From positions 1-6,973 of the forward strand of contig JAEUKU010000333.1 of assembly GCA_016794075.1 (NCBI GenBank): a stretch of DNA of 6,973 nucleotides. Direction: 5' to 3'. The notes below the pieces were generated by a model that ran no database searches, was not told the origin of the DNA, and worked only from the letters and a program-made list of their open reading frames with translations. This DNA comes from Rhodospirillaceae bacterium. GTDB taxonomy: Bacteria; Pseudomonadota; Alphaproteobacteria; Dongiales; Dongiaceae. This document shows positions 1 through 5,446 of this stretch, piece after piece. A program made the position numbers and the translations under genes. Positions within the stretch are counted from its first letter, which is position 1, and every line of letters starts with the position of its first letter.

Positions 1-121
1 CGCGGCCCATCGCCAGCAGGTCCTTGGTGTTGCTCCAGATCCCGCGGCGGCGCGCGCCGGCCAGGCGCCAATCGTCCTGGCCGTAGAGATTGAGGAAGAT
101 GCGATCCTGGTCTTTCAGCAT
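1..121 (-). CDS. nuoF: NADH-quinone oxidoreductase subunit F, N-terminal fragment (cut by window edge)
   Basis: Only the first 40 codons are in the window. They begin MLKDQDRIFLNLYGQDDW and continue with GARRRG and a TKDLL stretch, the usual N-terminus of NuoF, the 51-kDa subunit. In the family this subunit carries the FMN, the NADH-binding site and a [4Fe-4S] cluster in the peripheral arm on the cytoplasmic side; those domains lie beyond the left edge and cannot be checked. The ATG at 121-119 starts 7 bases after the nuoE stop, so the gene is the sixth in the nuo operon and is probably translated by ribosomes arriving from nuoE. A purine-rich GAGTGAG, including the nuoE stop, is the only ribosome-binding candidate. 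Identification rests on the start region plus operon position. Confidence 0.93.
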   Translation of the reverse strand, partial: MLKDQDRIFLNLYGQDDWRLAGARRRGIWSNTKDLLAMGR

Positions 122-128
122 GATGCGC

Positions 129-752
129 TCACTCGGCCGGAGATACGGGTTTGGCCGGGATATCCTTCAGGGTCGTCGGCCCGCCCTCGGGCGCGGAGCC
201 CTGGCGCCCGGTCTGCGAGCCGTATTGCGGCTTGCGCCCCGCGGCCAGTTCGTCCAGCAGCCATTCCAGCTTCTTGGGGTCGAGGTCCTCGTAGAAATCG
301 TCGTTGACCTGCACCACCGGCGCGTTGGCGCAGGCACCGAGGCATTCGACCTCGACCAGCGAGAACAAGCCGTCCTTGGTCGTCTCCTTCAGGCCGATGC
401 CGAGCTTCTTCTTGCAGGTCTCGCTCATCTGGTCGGCGCCGCGCAGCCAGCACGGCGTCGTGCGGCAGACCTGGATGTGGTATTTGCCGACCGGCTTCAG
501 GTTGAACATGGTGTAGAAGGTCGCGACCTCGTAGACGCGGATCGGCGCCATGTCGAGGATCTCCGCGATCACGTCCATCGCCGCGCGCGGGACCCAGCCT
601 TCCTGGCGCTGCGCGACATAGAGCAGCGGCAGCACCGCGCTCGCCTGCCTGCCCTTCGGATACTTGGCGATGATGCGGTCGCACTCGGCGCGGTTCTCCG
701 GCGTGAAGGCGAAGCTCGCCGGCTGCACCGTGTTGTCGTTGCTGCTGCTCAT
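129..752 (-). CDS. nuoE: NADH-quinone oxidoreductase subunit E (24-kDa, [2Fe-2S] protein)
   Basis: This 207-residue protein is the thioredoxin-like [2Fe-2S] subunit of complex I. It sits beside NuoF in the NADH-dehydrogenase module and holds cluster N1a. The four cluster cysteines are all present: C96 and C101 in VCRTTPCW, and C137 and C141 in ECLGAC. The N-terminal helical domain (about 15-80) contains the family wording EGWVP and YEVATFYTMF. Residues from about 172 to the end form a Gly/Pro/Ser-rich tail that the shorter enterobacterial NuoE (about 165 residues) lacks; such tails are common in alphaproteobacteria. The ATG at 752 overlaps the nuoD stop in an ATGA arrangement, which implies translational coupling, and no strong Shine-Dalgarno is visible. 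The same frame stays open upstream through nuoD, but only the part from this ATG resembles NuoE. Confidence 0.97.
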   Translation of the reverse strand: MSSSNDNTVQPASFAFTPENRAECDRIIAKYPKGRQASAVLPLLYVAQRQEGWVPRAAMDVIAEILDMAPIRVYEVATFYTMFNLKPVGKYHIQVCRTTPCWLRGADQMSETCKKKLGIGLKETTKDGLFSLVEVECLGACANAPVVQVNDDFYEDLDPKKLEWLLDELAAGRKPQYGSQTGRQGSAPEGGPTTLKDIPAKPVSPAE

Positions 753-1927
753 CGATCGATCTCGCCGAACACGATATCCATGGAGCCGAGGATCGCTACC
801 GAATCCGCCAGCATGTAACCCTTGGAGCAGAACTCCATCGCCTGCAGATGCGGGAAGCCCGGCGCGCGGATCTTGCAACGGTATGGCCGATTGCTGCCGT
901 CGCTGACCAGATAGACGCCGAACTCGCCCTTGGGCGCTTCGACCGCCGTATAGGTCTCGCCGGCGGGCACATGGAAGCCCTCTGTATAGAGCTTGAAATG
1001 GTGGATCAGCGCTTCCATCGAGCGCTTCATCTCGCCGCGCGGCGGCGGCGTCACCTTGCGGTCGACCGAGCTCGCCGGCCCGCCCGGCATCTGCTGGATG
1101 CACTGGTTGATGATCTTCAGCGATTCCTTCATCTCGGCCACGCGCACCAGATAGCGATCGTAGCAATCGCCGTTGCGTCCGACCGGAATGTCGAAATCCA
1201 TCTTGTCGTAGACCATGTAGGGCTGCGCCTTGCGCAGATCCCATGGCACACCCGAGGCGCGCAGCATCGGCCCGGTGAAGCCCCAGGCGATGGCGTCCTC
1301 GGCGGAGACCACGCCGATATCGACCAGGCGCTGCTTGAAGATGCGGTTCTCGGTCAGCAGGCCTTCGAGATCGGCGATGACGCGCGGGAACTTGGCCGCC
1401 CAGGCGGCGATGTCGTCGAGGATGCCGGCCGGCAGGTCCTGGTGCACGCCGCCCGGCCGGTAATAGGCCGCATGTAGGCGGGCACCACTGACCCGCTCGT
1501 AGAACTCCATCAACAGCTCGCGCTCCTCGAAGGCCCAGAGGAACGGCGTCACCGCGCCCACGTCCATCGCGTAGGCGGGAATGTTGAGCAGGTGGTTGAG
1601 GATGCGGGTGATCTCGTCGAACAGCACGCGGATGTATTGCCCGCGCGCCGGCACTTCGAGGCCCAGGAGCTTCTCGACGGCGAGCACGAAGGCGTGCTCC
1701 TGGCACATCGGCGAGACGTAATCGAGGCGGTCGAAATACGGGATCGCCTGCAGATAGGTCTTGTATTCGATCAGCTTCTCGGTGCCGCGATGCAGGAGGC
1801 CGACATGCGGGTCGATGCGGCGCACCACCTCGCCGTCCATCTCCATCACCATGCGCAGCACGCCGTGGGCCGCCGGGTGCTGCGGCCCGAAATTCATGGT
1901 CAGCGGCTTGATCTGGGTTTCGGCCAT
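749..1927 (-). CDS. nuoD: NADH-quinone oxidoreductase subunit D (49-kDa)
   Basis: This 392-residue protein is the hydrogenase-like subunit that, with NuoB, forms the quinone-reduction site of complex I at the membrane interface. The start MAETQIKPLTMNFGPQHPAAHG is typical. The 49-kDa signature LHRGTEKLIEYK is at 45-56. The residues corresponding to the Thermus quinone-site His38, Tyr87 and Asp139 are found at a constant offset of 17: H21 (PAAHG), Y70 (RLDYVSPM) and D122 (AMDVGAVTPF). The protein ends in DIVFGEIDR, the usual C-terminus, so it is full length. The ATG lies 3 bases after the nuoC stop, with GAGAAGG inside the end of nuoC as a possible ribosome-binding site. The stop overlaps the nuoE start. 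In contrast to E. coli, NuoC and NuoD are not fused. Confidence 0.98.
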   Translation of the reverse strand: MAETQIKPLTMNFGPQHPAAHGVLRMVMEMDGEVVRRIDPHVGLLHRGTEKLIEYKTYLQAIPYFDRLDYVSPMCQEHAFVLAVEKLLGLEVPARGQYIRVLFDEITRILNHLLNIPAYAMDVGAVTPFLWAFEERELLMEFYERVSGARLHAAYYRPGGVHQDLPAGILDDIAAWAAKFPRVIADLEGLLTENRIFKQRLVDIGVVSAEDAIAWGFTGPMLRASGVPWDLRKAQPYMVYDKMDFDIPVGRNGDCYDRYLVRVAEMKESLKIINQCIQQMPGGPASSVDRKVTPPPRGEMKRSMEALIHHFKLYTEGFHVPAGETYTAVEAPKGEFGVYLVSDGSNRPYRCKIRAPGFPHLQAMEFCSKGYMLADSVAILGSMDIVFGEIDR

Positions 1928-1930
1928 GAC

Positions 1931-2539
1931 TTACGACGCCTTCTCGTCGCCCGGCAGCGGGCGCCGCGGCTGCAGCATGCCCTCCCACGGGCTTTCGAAA
2001 TCGAAGCTGCGGAATTCCTGCTGCAGCTTCACCGGTTCATAGACGACGCGCTTCTGCTCCTCGTCGTAACGAACCTCGACATAGCCGGTCAGCGGGAAGT
2101 CCTTGCGGAACGGATGCCCCTCGAAGCCGTAATCGGTGAGGATGCGGCGCAGATCCGGATTGCCCTCGAAGAAGATGCCGTAGAGGTCATAGGCCTCACG
2201 CTCGAACCAGCCGGCGCTCGGATAGAGGTCGACCAGCGAGGGCACGGATTCATCCTCGCTCACCGCCACCTTCACCCGGATGCGGTAGTTGTGCTTCAGG
2301 CTGAGCAGGTTGTAGACGGCGTCGAAGCGCTTTGCGCGGTCGGGATAGTCCACTCCGCAGATGTCGATCAGCATCTCGAAGCGGCAATTGCTGTCGTTGC
2401 GCAGGAACTTCATCACCTTCGGCAGCTGCGCCGGCGCGCAGGTCAGCACCAGCTCGCCCAGCTTCACCTCGATCGACTCCAGCGACGCGCCGAGAGCCGC
2501 CGAGATGAAGTCGCCCAGTTCGCGGTAGACGTTGGTCAT
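1931..2539 (-). CDS. nuoC: NADH-quinone oxidoreductase subunit C (30-kDa)
   Basis: This 202-residue protein is the 30-kDa peripheral-arm subunit of complex I, which contacts NuoD and NuoB and has no cofactor. The complex I 30-kDa signature is at 113-134: it begins WFEREAYDLYGIFF and ends LRRIL. It is followed by TDYGFEGHPFRKDFPLTGY and EVRYD, both typical. In the signature, the position that is usually His or Lys is Asn (N127, in EGNPDL); I believe this variant occurs in other alphaproteobacteria, so it is not a defect. The chosen start is the ATG at 2539 (MTNVYRELGDFI). The frame is open further upstream, but that part overlaps nuoB and does not resemble NuoC. The spacing from the nuoB stop is 25 bases, the widest gap in the operon, with AGGGA about 14 bases before the ATG as a poorly spaced ribosome-binding candidate. 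Confidence 0.97.
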   Translation of the reverse strand: MTNVYRELGDFISAALGASLESIEVKLGELVLTCAPAQLPKVMKFLRNDSNCRFEMLIDICGVDYPDRAKRFDAVYNLLSLKHNYRIRVKVAVSEDESVPSLVDLYPSAGWFEREAYDLYGIFFEGNPDLRRILTDYGFEGHPFRKDFPLTGYVEVRYDEEQKRVVYEPVKLQQEFRSFDFESPWEGMLQPRRPLPGDEKAS

Positions 2540-2564
2540 GATGGCTGATGCAATCCCTGAACGG

Positions 2565-3116
2565 TCAGCGCGCAATGGTGCCGGTGCGGCGGATCTTCTT
2601 CTGCAGCTGCAGGACGCCGTAGACCAGCGCCTCCGCCGTCGGCGGGCAGCCCGGCACGTAGACGTCCACCGGCACGACACGGTCGCAGCCGCGCACCACG
2701 GCGTAGGAATAGTGATAGTAGCCGCCCCCATTGGCGCAGGAGCCCATCGAGATGACCCAGCGCGGCTCGGCCATCTGGTCGTAAACCTTGCGCAGCGCCG
2801 GGGCCATCTTGGTGGTCAGCGTGCCGGCGACGATCATCACGTCGGACTGCCGGGGCGTGCCGCGCGGCACCACACCGAAGCGGTCGAGGTCGTAGCGCGC
2901 CATGTAGGCATGCATCATCTCGACGGCGCAGCAGGCGAGGCCGAAGGTCATCGGCCACAGCGAGCCGGTGCGCGCCCAGTTCACCACCTTGTCGAGCTGC
3001 GCCACGACAAAGCCCTTGTCGGACAGCTCGTCGGTGACGGATTTCAGCACCGCGTCCTGCGCCGGGCCCGGCGGCAGCGGCTGGCCCGCGCCTAGTTGAT
3101 GCTGGACATTCGCCAT
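2565..3116 (-). CDS. nuoB: NADH-quinone oxidoreductase subunit B (N2 cluster, PSST)
   Basis: This 183-residue protein is the subunit that carries the terminal [4Fe-4S] cluster N2, which passes electrons to quinone. The four N2 ligands are visible: the tandem pair C62-C63 (FGLACCAVEMM), C127 (MGSCANGGGYYHYSY) and C157 (YVPGCPPTAEAL). The stretch VPRGTPRQSDVMIVAGTLT at about 83-101 is also characteristic. The first 30 or so residues are a variable Gly/Pro-rich lead. The ATG at 3116 is 4 bases beyond the nuoA stop. A GGGAG ribosome-binding site overlaps the nuoA stop codon, about 7 bases upstream of the ATG, which supports this start. The length is normal for alphaproteobacteria. Confidence 0.98.
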   Translation of the reverse strand: MANVQHQLGAGQPLPPGPAQDAVLKSVTDELSDKGFVVAQLDKVVNWARTGSLWPMTFGLACCAVEMMHAYMARYDLDRFGVVPRGTPRQSDVMIVAGTLTTKMAPALRKVYDQMAEPRWVISMGSCANGGGYYHYSYAVVRGCDRVVPVDVYVPGCPPTAEALVYGVLQLQKKIRRTGTIAR

Positions 3117-3120
3117 GTCG

Positions 3121-3486
3121 TCACTCCCACTCCAGCGCGCCCTTTTTCCACTCGTAGATGAACCCCACGGTGAGCACGCCGAGGAAGATCATCATCGACC
3201 AGAATCCGAACACGCCGATATCGCCCAGGGAAACCGCCCAGGGAAAGAGAAATGCCACTTCGAGATCGAAAATGATGAACAGGATGGAGACGAGGTAGAA
3301 GCGCACGTCGAATTGCCGGCGGGCGTCGTCGAACGCCTCGAAACCGCATTCGTAGGGTGACAATTTCTCGGAATCGGGCTTCTGGTGGGCGATGATCAGG
3401 GAAGCGATGACCATGATCGCGGCCAGGCCCGTCGCCACCACGATGAAGATCAGGACCGGCAGATATTCGCCCAGAAGCTCGTTCAT
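3121..3486 (-). CDS. nuoA: NADH-quinone oxidoreductase subunit A (ND3-like membrane subunit)
   Basis: This 121-residue membrane subunit of complex I is the homologue of mitochondrial ND3. It has three predicted transmembrane helices, at about 9-33, 62-83 and 92-112. The loop after helix 1 contains the diagnostic SPYECGFE, with C47 equivalent to the ND3 loop cysteine near the quinone channel. Helix 2 contains the conserved acidic FDLE (D74, E76), and the end is FIYEWKKGALEWE. I start it at the ATG at 3486 (MNELLGEYLPVL), which matches the family. An in-frame ATG at 3555 would add a 23-residue Ala/Arg-rich lead unlike any NuoA. A weak GGTGATG lies just upstream. This is the first gene of the nuo operon in the window; its upstream spacer runs to the tRNA-Asp gene. 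Confidence 0.97.
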   Translation of the reverse strand: MNELLGEYLPVLIFIVVATGLAAIMVIASLIIAHQKPDSEKLSPYECGFEAFDDARRQFDVRFYLVSILFIIFDLEVAFLFPWAVSLGDIGVFGFWSMMIFLGVLTVGFIYEWKKGALEWE

Positions 3487-3626
3487 CCCATCACCCGAGA
3501 CCGGCCAGTCAGCCCGTGGCCGCCGGCCACCCAGACTCTGAGCAGCCGCAGCCACCCATTCCCTCGCCCCTGCGGCACTGGCGGGACCGCGGGGAAGCCG
3601 ACTCAGCCCCCATCAAAAGCGCCGCT

Positions 3627-3655
3627 ACTATAGTGCCGTGTATCGCAGTGCGAAA
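3627..3655 (-). promoter_or_regulatory. Possible nuo operon promoter
   Basis: On the minus strand a TATAGT -10-like box (3632-3627, five of six matches to TATAAT) lies 17 bases from a poor -35-like TTTCGC (3655-3650). It is about 140 bases upstream of nuoA and starts right after a terminator-like hairpin. The -10 is good and the -35 weak, so this is only the best candidate seen in the 3487-3753 spacer, where I find no gene. Confidence 0.3.
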
Positions 3656-3659
3656 GCGT

Positions 3660-3680
3660 AAAAAGCCGCCATCCGGCGCC
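3660..3680 (-). terminator. Possible weak intrinsic terminator after tRNA-Asp
   Basis: Reading the minus strand, GGCGCC-GGAT-GGCGGC can fold into a 4-bp GC stem (3667-3670 with 3675-3678, loop 3671-3674), with one mismatch and an outer G-C pair. After two bases of the outer stem comes a run of five T (3664-3660). The stem is short, so termination would be partial at best. Position supports the reading: it is about 75 bases downstream of the tRNA and just before the nuo promoter candidate. Partial read-through from the tRNA into nuo is possible. Confidence 0.35.
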
Positions 3681-3753
3681 AATTCGCGTTTAATTACGGG
3701 ATGTTAGGTTGATATAGCGCAAACATGCCCCGGACCCGGACCGGGTGGGGAAA

Positions 3754-3830
<77 letters not shown>

Positions 3831-3838
3831 GCATAGGG

Positions 3839-3854
3839 CACCGCATCTGCGGTG
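3839..3854. other. Small inverted repeat in the tRNA-Asp leader
   Basis: CACCGC-ATCT-GCGGTG is a perfect 6-bp stem with a 4-base loop (7 bp if the loop is closed to two bases). It lies between the tRNA promoter and the mature 5' end. It has no T-run on either strand, so it is not an intrinsic terminator. A hairpin in the precursor leader that is removed by RNase P processing is a plausible reading. Confidence 0.4.
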
Positions 3855-3861
3855 GCGCTCA

Positions 3862-3888
3862 TCTATATGATGCCCCTGGGAGTGTCAA
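3862..3888 (-). promoter_or_regulatory. Probable tRNA-Asp promoter
   Basis: On the minus strand a perfect TTGACA (3888-3883) precedes TATAGA (3867-3862) with a 15-base spacer. An alternative -10, TAGATG, gives the normal 17-base spacer but matches less well. The predicted start of transcription is about 25 bases before the mature tRNA 5' end. The short spacer lowers confidence in the exact -10, but the TTGACA box at this distance from a tRNA is convincing. Confidence 0.5.
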
Positions 3889-3907
3889 CAATCGCCGTCA
3901 ACAATCG
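3884..3907. repeat. 13-base tandem repeat around the tRNA-Asp -35 box
   Basis: GTCAACAATCGCC at 3884-3896 is repeated as GTCAACAATCGGCC from 3897. The shared 11 bases, GTCAACAATCG, occur at 3884-3894 and 3897-3907 with a period of 13. On the minus strand each copy yields a -35-like hexamer, TTGACA in the proximal copy and TTGACG in the distal one. It looks like a small local duplication between the cupin stop codon and the tRNA promoter. Confidence 0.8.
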
Positions 3908-3924
3908 GCCGGCAGCCCGAACAC

Positions 3925-4413
3925 CTAGCGAATCATGCGGTCGGCGATTGCCGGATCGACCCCGTTTTCAGCCAGATGCCGCCGGAACCTCGCAAGCCGG
4001 GTGAAGACGTCCTCATAGCCGATCTGGTGCCCGCTCTTGTCGGTGTAGATGAGGGCGCCGCGGGTGACGAAAAAGGTCGTCATGCCGGTCTGCGGGTCGG
4101 CCTGCAGCGTGTGGACCTCGCCCGGCGGCTCATAGACGAAGGTGCCCTGCGGCGACACCCAATCGTGCTCGAGATAACGCCACGAGCCCTTGAGGGTGAA
4201 CGCGTGTACCGGGCCGGTATGGTAGTGGCAGGCCAGTTGGCCGCCGGGGCGTATGCTGAGCAGGTTCGACCAGGCGCCGTTGGTGCAGTCGAACAGCAGC
4301 GGCCGCTGGCGGACATCCTCGGTCAGCTGAATCCACAGCCGCGAGTCGCCCTCGGTATCGTCGACGATCTCGCTCATCACGTTCATGGGCGAGAAATGGT
4401 GCTGATGGCTCAA
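3925..4413 (-). CDS. Small cupin protein, 2,4'-dihydroxyacetophenone dioxygenase family
   Basis: This 162-residue single-domain cupin probably binds a non-haem metal. The first cupin motif, HYHTGPVHAFTLKGSWRYLE, supplies H63, H65 and H70. The second, VYEPPGEVHTL, supplies E95 and H101. The HxH plus later His pattern and the wording GPVHAFTLKGSWRYLEHDW resemble 2,4'-dihydroxyacetophenone dioxygenase, an iron enzyme that cleaves a C-C bond next to a ketone to give 4-hydroxybenzoate and formate. Many relatives of unknown substrate share this fold, so the activity here is uncertain. No signal peptide is visible, so it is probably cytoplasmic. The start is a TTG whose TTGA overlaps the stop of the upstream permease gene. 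A strong GGAGGGGAGG lies 5-10 bases before it and supports TTG over the later in-frame ATG codons (M10, M13). It is the second gene of a two-gene operon. Confidence 0.85.
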   Translation of the reverse strand: MSHQHHFSPMNVMSEIVDDTEGDSRLWIQLTEDVRQRPLLFDCTNGAWSNLLSIRPGGQLACHYHTGPVHAFTLKGSWRYLEHDWVSPQGTFVYEPPGEVHTLQADPQTGMTTFFVTRGALIYTDKSGHQIGYEDVFTRLARFRRHLAENGVDPAIADRMIR

Positions 4414-5321
4414 GATGCCCTCCCCTCCGCGCTCAGTCGTTGCCGTCGGCTCTCCACCAGCGTGGCGCCGATGATCGCCGCCAGGATCAAGGCGCCGCCG
4501 GCCAACGTGCCCTGCGGCGGCTGCTCGCCATAGGCCAGCCAGACCCAGAACGGATTCAATACCACGTCGGCCAGCGCGATCAGCATGGCCGGCACCACCG
4601 GCAGGTGCTTGGCCCCGATCGCGAACAGGATCAGCGGCAAGGCGAGCTGGACCAGAGCCATCAGCGACAGCAGGCCGATCTGCTCACGGGGCAGCGCCGG
4701 CAGGCCGATGAACAGCGTGATGAAGGCGAAGACCATCAATCCGCCATAGACGATGCCGGGAATCATCTCCAGCTCGCGGTATTTGCGCAGCGACACCGTC
4801 TGCCCGGCGAAGCAGAAGGCATAGCCGAGCGAGATCAGCGCCGCGAGCCAGCCGGTCGCCAGCGCGCTGGTCTCGGCCTGCACCACCACGCCGACGCCGA
4901 TGAGGGCGATGAAGGTGGCGGCGAGCGACACCGTCGAGGTGCGCTCGCGCATCAGCAGCCAGGCCAGCAACGCGGCAAAGAATGGCGCGGTAGCCCCCAG
5001 GACCGAGACGCTGGCCACCGTGCCCTTGGTCAGCGCCGTCACATAAAGGGTCGATCCGGCGGCGAAATAGGCGCCGGCAATCAGTAGGGCATGGGGCTGC
5101 CGCCGCGGCCAGAGGTGCCCCCAGATCTCGCCGCGATAGCGCAGGGCCAGATAGATCAGCAGAAAGAGCGACGTCGCCGGGGCGCGGTAGCCGTTCACCG
5201 CCCAGCCATCCAGTTCCGGCGCTGTGCGCACGAAGAGCCCGCTCAGGCTCCAGCCGAGGGTCGCGAGGCAGCAGCAGACCACCCCAAGAGCGTATTTGCT
5301 GGACCTTGTTGCCGTCGTCAC
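4410..5321 (-). CDS. EamA/DMT-superfamily membrane transporter
   Basis: This 303-residue integral membrane protein has ten predicted helices, at about 11-31, 38-60, 77-97, 103-123, 130-148, 155-175, 188-207, 215-236, 243-265 and 272-289. They form two EamA repeats of five helices each. Typical wording includes APFFAALLAWLLMRER (112-127) at the end of the first repeat and NPFWVWLAYGEQP (256-268) in the second. The family contains metabolite and drug permeases, often exporters of amino acids or their derivatives; the substrate cannot be told from sequence. The start is GTG at 5321 with GGGGAAAG upstream. The stop overlaps the TTG start of the cupin gene, so the two are translationally coupled. 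The gene is divergent from hutU, and a palindromic operator lies in the spacer of its predicted promoter, so induction together with histidine catabolism is likely by inference. Confidence 0.93.
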   Translation of the reverse strand: MTTATRSSKYALGVVCCCLATLGWSLSGLFVRTAPELDGWAVNGYRAPATSLFLLIYLALRYRGEIWGHLWPRRQPHALLIAGAYFAAGSTLYVTALTKGTVASVSVLGATAPFFAALLAWLLMRERTSTVSLAATFIALIGVGVVVQAETSALATGWLAALISLGYAFCFAGQTVSLRKYRELEMIPGIVYGGLMVFAFITLFIGLPALPREQIGLLSLMALVQLALPLILFAIGAKHLPVVPAMLIALADVVLNPFWVWLAYGEQPPQGTLAGGALILAAIIGATLVESRRQRLSAEGRAS

Positions 5322-5384
5322 TGAGACTTTCCCCGCGCCGCGCCGACCCTAGAGGATCCCGGGGCGGTCCTACCAGCTTCGCGC

Positions 5385-5413
5385 TTGAGGCCGTCAGAAC
5401 CTTGCGGTATAGA
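5385..5413 (+). promoter_or_regulatory. Predicted hutU promoter
   Basis: TTGAGG (5385-5390) and TATAGA (5408-5413) are separated by 17 bases and lie 34 bases before the hutU ATG. This is a good sigma-70-type arrangement with four of six matches in each box. The last base of the -10 is the first base of the operator palindrome, so a bound repressor would cover the start of transcription. Confidence 0.6.
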
Positions 5414-5434
5414 CTTGTATATACAAGTTGCCAA
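5406..5434 (-). promoter_or_regulatory. Predicted promoter of the EamA-cupin operon
   Basis: On the minus strand TTGGCA (5434-5429, five of six matches to TTGACA) and TATACC (5411-5406, four of six) are separated by exactly 17 bases (5412-5428). The 16-base operator palindrome fills this spacer. The -10 overlaps the hutU -10 on the other strand. The expected transcript leader is about 78 bases long before the GTG. Confidence 0.6.
5413..5428. promoter_or_regulatory. HutC-type operator palindrome
   Basis: ACTTGTATATACAAGT is a perfect 16-base palindrome with the core TGTA-TA-TACA (5416-5425). HutC, the GntR-family repressor of histidine utilisation that is released by urocanate, is known to bind palindromes with TGTA/TACA half-sites upstream of hut genes. 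This site lies 18 bases before hutU. It sits directly after the hutU -10 box and inside the spacer of the opposing promoter. The hutC gene itself is not in the window, so the identity of the regulator is inferred. Confidence 0.75.
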
Positions 5435-5446
5435 CCGAGGCCCGTC

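Noticed and set aside
129..1988. A long continuous minus-strand frame that could encode a 619-residue protein
   Set aside because: Only its last 207 codons (from the ATG at 752) look like a protein family, NuoE. The upstream part is an Arg/Ala/Pro-rich out-of-frame reading of nuoD, a normal by-product of high GC.
1592..2548. Long plus-strand open frames opposite nuoD and nuoC, and similar ones opposite nuoB, the permease and hutU
   Set aside because: They are antisense to clearly recognised genes, are rich in Arg, His, Ala and Gln, show no domain motifs and have no ribosome-binding sites. They are shadows of GC-rich codon use.
3487..3555. Earlier in-frame start for nuoA at 3555
   Set aside because: It would add a 23-residue Arg/Ala-rich lead before MNELLGEYLPVL, which no NuoA has and which would disturb the first membrane helix.
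3728..3750. GC-rich self-complementary stretch just after the tRNA-Asp CCA end, considered as its terminator
   Set aside because: The sequence can fold (ACCC/GGGT with a 5-base loop), but no T-run follows on the minus strand. The hairpin plus T5 at 3660-3680 is a better candidate.
5349..5360. CTAGAGGATCCC resembles part of a cloning-vector polylinker (XbaI-BamHI-SmaI)
   Set aside because: The match stops after 12 bases and the flanks are ordinary high-GC intergenic DNA joining two intact genes. Coincidence is more likely than vector contamination.
5344..5374. Possible attenuator hairpin in the leader of the permease gene (GGATC/GGTCC with a GC loop)
   Set aside because: The stem is only five pairs including a G-T, with no T-run and no alternative structure. 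There is not enough to call a regulatory RNA.
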